Positions 5,139 through 9,040 of a DNA stretch of 9,040 bases are shown here, one piece after another. Numbering within the stretch: position 1 is the first letter of the stretch; every line of letters begins with the position of its first letter. The translations under genes were made by a program, and so were the position numbers. The stretch covers positions 1 through 9,040 of the forward strand of contig JAAKFP010000071.1 of assembly GCA_011065005.1 (NCBI GenBank), read 5' to 3'. The stretch comes from Chlamydiota bacterium (GTDB taxonomy: Bacteria > Chlamydiota > Chlamydiia > Chlamydiales > Waddliaceae). The notes beneath the pieces are model-generated. The model was not told the DNA's origin. It saw nothing but the letters and a program-made list of their open reading frames with translations, and made no database searches.

Positions 5139-5849
5139 TCACCTATAGATTATGGGATTCAATTTATCTGAAAGGCGATCACCAATATTATAGCCTAGTT
5201 TCTTCCAAGCCCGCGGATGGGTATCCCCTTCGTTTGCAATATATACACCTTTTGCGGAAGTGTAAACAATCATGTAGTAGGAGAGTTCCGAATTTAAAAG
5301 GGCCTTAGGAAAATCGATTTTCGCTTTGGGACTGAGGAAAACAGCATTTCCTGGGACGATGGGGAAGTCAAACTTTTCATCTGAGGAAAATGACAGGGGT
5401 TCTGCCCCTGCAGACAAGCAAAGCAACCATCCACAGGCTAGACCTCGTAGAGAGCTAATCTCTTCTAGACTCGCTGGAGTTTGCAAAAAATCTGCATAGG
5501 TACTCTGAATTTGGGATGCACTCTTCGAAATAGGTGGAAGGTATTGGTCATATCCCAAGCGAAGTGGTTTTTTATCAATCAACTGATAGGCGATCTCCCC
5601 AAAACGTCGTTGGCAAGTGATCTTCTTCACGTCGGAGCTATCCCTCCAGAGGTCCCTTCCAAACTCAAAAAATTTTGTCGCAGGTTGTTTTAATCCAACA
5701 TCATACGAAATCCCCAGGCGTTCAGCCAGAACACCTCCAACAGCAGCCTTGAAATGGGTGAGCTCCTCTTCAGAAAGGAGCCCTTCAAATTCAATTCTCT
5801 CATTTTCTCGAAAGTATTGCCGATGATTCCCAGTGATGGTAAATTTCAT
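5139..5849 (-). CDS. CT296/DcrA-like chlamydial protein
   Basis: A 236-residue cytoplasmic-looking protein. Its start, with H-R-Q-Y-F and FEGL near residues 9-24, matches the opening of Chlamydia CT296 as I recall it (H-K-R-Y-F then FEGL). The segment near WLLCLSAG and PGNAVFLSP resembles the CT296 C-terminal half. Position agrees: CT296 lies next to rnc in Chlamydia. CT296 was once proposed as a divalent-cation-dependent regulator, and its crystal structure showed similarity to Fe(II)/2-oxoglutarate oxygenases. This protein has only three histidines (in NHR, THF, THP) and no HxD/E, so a canonical iron-binding triad is not visible. It is much longer than CT296 (about 150 residues), with extra sequence in the middle and a C-terminal tail. 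The start lacks a clear Shine-Dalgarno sequence. It is divergent from rnc and coupled to the downstream exported-protein gene. Family assignment is fairly firm; biochemical role is unknown. Confidence 0.7.
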   Translation of the reverse strand: MKFTITGNHRQYFRENERIEFEGLLSEEELTHFKAAVGGVLAERLGISYDVGLKQPATKFFEFGRDLWRDSSDVKKITCQRRFGEIAYQLIDKKPLRLGYDQYLPPISKSASQIQSTYADFLQTPASLEEISSLRGLACGWLLCLSAGAEPLSFSSDEKFDFPIVPGNAVFLSPKAKIDFPKALLNSELSYYMIVYTSAKGVYIANEGDTHPRAWKKLGYNIGDRLSDKLNPIIYR

Positions 5850-5858
5850 GGTTTTTTT

Positions 5859-5888
5859 CTGTCATTTTTTCATGTTTAAAGATATAAT
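5859..5888 (+). promoter_or_regulatory. Promoter for the rnc-radA-hemCD operon
   Basis: A near-consensus -10 TATAAT (5883-5888) is preceded 18 bases upstream by CTGTCA (5859-5864), which matches four of six -35 positions. Transcription would begin near 5895, leaving a leader of about 125 nt before rnc. The -10 abuts that of the divergent promoter. Confidence 0.5.
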
Positions 5889-5918
5889 ATTATCCCATAC
5901 TGCAACGTTAAAATTCAA
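5889..5918 (-). promoter_or_regulatory. Divergent promoter for the CT296-like gene pair
   Basis: On the minus strand, TTGAAT (5918-5913) is followed after 18 bases by GATAAT (5894-5889). The -35 hexamer is identical to that of the kinase promoter. Its -10 directly adjoins the plus-strand -10 at 5883-5888, so RNA polymerase cannot occupy both at once. The leader would be about 33 nt. Confidence 0.45.
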
Positions 5919-5962
5919 TCAGGATTCTTAAGAGAGATGACAAGCAGCCAGTTCCTTAGTTA

Positions 5963-5980
5963 AACGCGAAGATCGCAGTT
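5963..5980 (+). other. Possible hairpin in the rnc leader
   Basis: AACGCG (5963-5968) can pair with CGC-A-GTT (5974-5980) with one bulged A and a 5-base loop, within the ~125-nt leader of rnc. RNase III is known to cleave its own leader in E. coli. The stem here is short, so any such role is speculative. Nothing else was recognised in this leader apart from the ribosome-binding site AGGAGG at 6004-6009. Confidence 0.25.
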
Positions 5981-6020
5981 ATTAAGCAAGGGCCTGAACG
6001 CTTAGGAGGATAGTATTGTT

Positions 6021-6734
6021 ATGAGCAATTTAGAAAGCATAATCCAAAACGCGCAAGAAATTGAATCGAAAATTGGATACTCATTCAAAAATCGATCTCA
6101 TCTTGCACTAGCTTTTGTACATCGTTCCTATGTCAACGAAAACCGCGAAGTAAATCAACACAATGAACGACTTGAATTTCTAGGCGATTCTGTTTTGGGA
6201 TTATTAATTGCTGAATATCTCTACCGCCATCTTCCAACGACACCGGAAGGAGATCTTTCCTACCTTCGGTCTCGCCTTGTAGAAGCAAGCTCCTGCGTTA
6301 AGTACGTAGAGAAGTTAGCTGTCGATCAATACATGTTGCTTGGCAAAGGAGAACAAATGAATGACGGCCGCGGTCGCAATTCGATCTGCGCCGACCTCTT
6401 TGAAGCGATCATTGGCGCCATTTATATGGATGGCGGCACTGAAGCTGCCAGGAGTTTCATCTTCGATAATTTCAAACAAGAGATTGAAGCCATTCTCGAA
6501 ACTCCTGTACGAAACTGGAAAGCGGCTCTACAAGATTATTGCCAGAAAAAGTACCATCAAACTCCCATCTACAAAGTTATCAGTGAGAGCGGCCCAGACC
6601 ACAGCAAGACGTTCCACATCTCGGTCATCATTAACAAAGAAGAGGTCGGGTTCGGTGATGGTCCTTCCAAAAAAGAAGCGCAACAGGCAGCCGCTCAGGA
6701 TGCGATGTCTAAAGTAGAACTTGAAGAAATATGA
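6021..6734 (+). CDS. rnc: Ribonuclease III
   Basis: A 237-residue enzyme that cleaves double-stranded RNA and processes rRNA precursors and some mRNAs. The catalytic domain occupies about 1-155, with the signature NERLEFLGDS at 48-57. E49, E52, D56, D125 and E128 correspond to the E. coli residues E38, E41, D45, D114 and E117, so the Mg2+-binding active site is complete. A double-stranded RNA-binding domain follows at about 165-233, including the SKKEAQQAAAQ motif (216-226). Length is normal for the family. ATG is chosen with AGGAGG (6004-6009) 11 bases upstream, slightly long spacing. The stop overlaps the radA start as ATGA, indicating translational coupling. Order rnc-radA-hemC matches Chlamydia. 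Confidence 0.97.
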   Translation: MSNLESIIQNAQEIESKIGYSFKNRSHLALAFVHRSYVNENREVNQHNERLEFLGDSVLGLLIAEYLYRHLPTTPEGDLSYLRSRLVEASSCVKYVEKLAVDQYMLLGKGEQMNDGRGRNSICADLFEAIIGAIYMDGGTEAARSFIFDNFKQEIEAILETPVRNWKAALQDYCQKKYHQTPIYKVISESGPDHSKTFHISVIINKEEVGFGDGPSKKEAQQAAAQDAMSKVELEEI

Positions 6735-8095
6735 AAACGAAAAGTGCGTGGTACTGCTCTGAGTGTGGCCACAAGCAGTTTAAGTGGTCAGGACAGTGCC
6801 CACAATGCTCCCAATGGAACAGTCTACAAGAAGAAGTTGAAATTGTCGAAAAACCTCGCTTTGCCGCGCAACCCACAGAAAACACCCGCCCTGTTCGCCT
6901 TAAAGAAATCTCTCTCGAAGCTACCCCCAGAATCTGCACCCATGTCAAAGAATTTGATCGGCTTATTGGTGGCGGCATAGTTCCCGGATCCCTAACACTC
7001 ATAGGCGGAGATCCTGGAATTGGTAAATCCACTATGATGCTGCAGATTTCGAACGCTCTCGCCAAACAGGGGTTGTTGGTGCTCTATGTTTGTGGAGAGG
7101 AGTCTGTAGAACAGACGTCCATGCGTGCGCAGCGCCTTCAGATCGATACGGACAACTTGCTTCTGTTGAGTGAAACGAATTTCAATCGGATCAAAGCACA
7201 TATCGATCAAATTAAACCGGATATATTAGTCGTCGATTCCATACAAATCATCTACAAGAGTGAAATCTCTTCCGCTCCAGGTTCGGTGTCACAAGTTCGA
7301 GAGAATGCAAGTGAATTCATGCATATCGCTAAAGGGCATGGCATTGCCACTTTTCTGATTGGACATGTTACCAAGTCTGGAGAAATTGCTGGCCCTCGCG
7401 TTCTTGAACATATTGTCGACAGCGTTCTCTATTTCGAAGGGGACAAGCAGCACAACTATCGGATGATTCGCGTTGTCAAAAACCGCTTTGGCCCTACTGA
7501 CGAAATTGCTGTCTTTCAAATGCAATCTCGCGGGCTCGCAGAAGTGCCTAACCCCTCCCAAATTTTTCTTGAAGAGCGCGCCAAGGAGGTGGTCGGTTCG
7601 TTGATTGTTCCCACCATTGAAGGATCTCGCCCCATCCTCGTCGAAGTGCAAGCTTTGGTGACTGATACCGTATTTACGACTCCTTCACGTCGTTGTGCAG
7701 GTATCGACCATAACCGTCTCGCACTTCTTTTGGCGGTATTGGAAAAGCGAATGGGATATCAACTCCATCGGTGTGATGTGTTCGTCTCTATCGCCGGAGG
7801 CATGCGCATCACCGAACCAGGCATCGATCTCGGAGTCCTTCTGGCAGTAGCATCCTCGCTACGGAATCGAAGGATAGACCCCGAAACCCTCGTTGTTGGA
7901 GAAGTGGGATTGGGCGGAGAGGTTCGATCCATCCCTCGCGTAGAAAGCCGCATCAAAGAAGCCGTCCATATGGGATTTCGCCACTGCCTCATCCCCCGTA
8001 GAAACCTGAAAGGGATCCCTGAAGAAATCCGTAACAAAATCAAAATCACAGGAGTTGACGTTGTCGAACAAGCTGTCGATGCCATCCTTGACTAA
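6731..8095 (+). CDS. radA: DNA repair protein RadA (Sms)
   Basis: A 454-residue RecA-like ATPase that promotes branch migration in recombinational repair. All RadA landmarks are present: a C4 zinc finger (C9, C12, C23, C26), Walker A GGDPGIGKST (92-101), Walker B ILVVDS with D169, the RadA-specific KNRFG (250-254), and a C-terminal Lon-protease-like domain (about 275-454) without proteolytic function in this family. Length is typical. The start codon overlaps the rnc stop by four bases (ATGA). The end overlaps the likely hemC start by 17 bases. Expression is therefore tied to the rnc promoter unless there is an internal one, which I did not see. Confidence 0.97.
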   Translation: MKTKSAWYCSECGHKQFKWSGQCPQCSQWNSLQEEVEIVEKPRFAAQPTENTRPVRLKEISLEATPRICTHVKEFDRLIGGGIVPGSLTLIGGDPGIGKSTMMLQISNALAKQGLLVLYVCGEESVEQTSMRAQRLQIDTDNLLLLSETNFNRIKAHIDQIKPDILVVDSIQIIYKSEISSAPGSVSQVRENASEFMHIAKGHGIATFLIGHVTKSGEIAGPRVLEHIVDSVLYFEGDKQHNYRMIRVVKNRFGPTDEIAVFQMQSRGLAEVPNPSQIFLEERAKEVVGSLIVPTIEGSRPILVEVQALVTDTVFTTPSRRCAGIDHNRLALLLAVLEKRMGYQLHRCDVFVSIAGGMRITEPGIDLGVLLAVASSLRNRRIDPETLVVGEVGLGGEVRSIPRVESRIKEAVHMGFRHCLIPRRNLKGIPEEIRNKIKITGVDVVEQAVDAILD

Positions 8096-9040
8096 AACAC
8101 TTACCCTTTTGGTAGGTGCAAGAAATTCACCTCTATCCCAAGCACAATACAAAGAGGCTCTTGATGATATTAGAGCTTATCATCCGCATATCAAATTTCA
8201 ACCGACGTGGCTATCCACAACCGGAGATCAGGACCTCAAAACCTCTCTATGCACTTTGGATAAGACCGATTTTTTTACGAAAGAGATCGACGAACTTCTC
8301 CTTACAGGAAAATGCCGCATAGGGATTCATTCCGCCAAAGACCTACCAAATCCACTTCCTGAAGGGCTGCGCATCGTCGCGATCACTAGAGGTGTGGATC
8401 CTTCAGACGCTCTCGTACTGCGACCGGGAGAAACTTTGGAATCGCTGCCATCAGGAGCAAAGATTGCCACCTCATCGGAACGTCGAGAGGAGGCCGTAAA
8501 AAAGCTGAGACACGATTTTTATTTCGTAGACATCCGCGGAAACATCGGCCAGAGGCTGGAAAAACTGGAAAATGGAGAGGTGGATGGCATCGTCATCGCC
8601 GAAGCAGCATTGATCAGACTTAACCTTGAACATATCAATCGTATTTCTCTCCCTGGAGAAACGGTCCCATACCAAGGGCAGCTGGCTGTTCTCGCTCAAG
8701 AAAATGACGCAGAAATGCAAGAGATTTTTTCCTGCCTCGACACACGAAAGACACTGCTCCACCTCGGCCTTGAACCACCAAAAGATGATGCCACCAAAAA
8801 GATTCTCCATTATCCCGTCATAAGAATTGTACCGCGCGATCCACAACTTCCCGAAACCTGTGCAGCCTTTCGCAATCTTCCCAACTGCACACACATCATC
8901 TTCACAAGTAAAAGCGCGGTGGATATTTTCTTCGAATGGCTCCCTCACCATGGTTTAGACCCATCTCTTCTAGAAAATAAATCGATCGTTGTCGTAGGGA
9001 AAAAAACCTCTCAAAGAATTCAAGAAAAGGGAGCAACCGT
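8079..9040 (+). CDS. hemC: HemC-HemD fusion (porphobilinogen deaminase / uroporphyrinogen-III synthase), partial
   Basis: The frame stays open for 320 codons to the window edge, so the 3' end is missing. Residues 1 to about 225 are hydroxymethylbilane synthase domains 1 and 2: ARNSPLSQAQ with R15, HSAKDLP (84-90) with catalytic D88, TSSERR with R135/R136, RGNIGQRL with R153 and R159, and R180. These match the E. coli substrate and cofactor-binding residues. Domain 3, with the GGC.VP cysteine that anchors the dipyrromethane cofactor, is absent. After a linker (226-243), residues 244-320 begin a uroporphyrinogen-III synthase domain (HYPVIRIVPR, IIFTSKSAVDIFF, IVVVGKKTSQRI). One polypeptide would thus convert porphobilinogen to uroporphyrinogen III. 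The ATG at 8079 overlaps radA by 17 bases and has no strong ribosome-binding site, suggesting coupling; TTG at 8088 is an alternative. Confidence 0.88.
   Translation, partial: MPSLTKTLTLLVGARNSPLSQAQYKEALDDIRAYHPHIKFQPTWLSTTGDQDLKTSLCTLDKTDFFTKEIDELLLTGKCRIGIHSAKDLPNPLPEGLRIVAITRGVDPSDALVLRPGETLESLPSGAKIATSSERREEAVKKLRHDFYFVDIRGNIGQRLEKLENGEVDGIVIAEAALIRLNLEHINRISLPGETVPYQGQLAVLAQENDAEMQEIFSCLDTRKTLLHLGLEPPKDDATKKILHYPVIRIVPRDPQLPETCAAFRNLPNCTHIIFTSKSAVDIFFEWLPHHGLDPSLLENKSIVVVGKKTSQRIQEKGAT

Overview
The window most likely comes from an environmental ('Chlamydia-like') member of the phylum Chlamydiae. Two things point there. The right half carries rnc, radA and hemC in the order and orientation known from Chlamydia (CT297, CT298, CT299). 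A divergent gene immediately left of rnc resembles the chlamydia-specific CT296/dcrA family in sequence and position. The left half is accessory DNA with duplicated kinase genes and repeats, which suits a larger amoeba-associated chlamydial genome (Waddlia, Simkania, Parachlamydia type) rather than a Chlamydia species. The genus cannot be fixed by eye.

Layout. (1) 1-237: no gene; a 9-bp tandem repeat and a good sigma70-type promoter. (2) 238-2976: two tandem paralogues with a shared N-terminal region and a protein-kinase domain. The second keeps HRD, DFG and PPE motifs. The first has lost the catalytic HRD aspartate through a clean 6-bp in-frame deletion and looks like a pseudokinase. Both lack the usual beta-3 lysine but have a lysine in the glycine loop (FKTV), as in eukaryotic WNK kinases. 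(3) 3072-3611: a REP-associated tyrosine transposase (RAYT, Y1/HUH family). (4) 3617-4240: three head-to-tail ~182/182/172-bp elements. Their ends are 18-bp hairpins that are inverted copies of each other, joined by a 19-bp linker containing its own palindrome. At the junctions these make 55-bp nested palindromes. The outermost hairpins look like terminators for the converging flanking genes. (5) 4241-5849, minus strand: a coupled pair made of an exported protein of unknown function and the CT296-like protein. (6) 5859-5918: overlapping divergent promoters. (7) 6021-9040: rnc, radA and hemC with overlapping coding ends. The last gene is a HemC-HemD fusion cut by the window edge.

Functionally, the rightmost operon is housekeeping: RNase III, a recombination/branch-migration ATPase, and tetrapyrrole synthesis. 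Its HemC part lacks domain 3, which normally holds the dipyrromethane-cofactor cysteine, and runs straight into a uroporphyrinogen-III synthase domain. The kinase/pseudokinase pair may act on host or chlamydial targets, which is inference. The RAYT and its adjacent palindromic array are the best candidate for an undescribed repeat-mobilising system.
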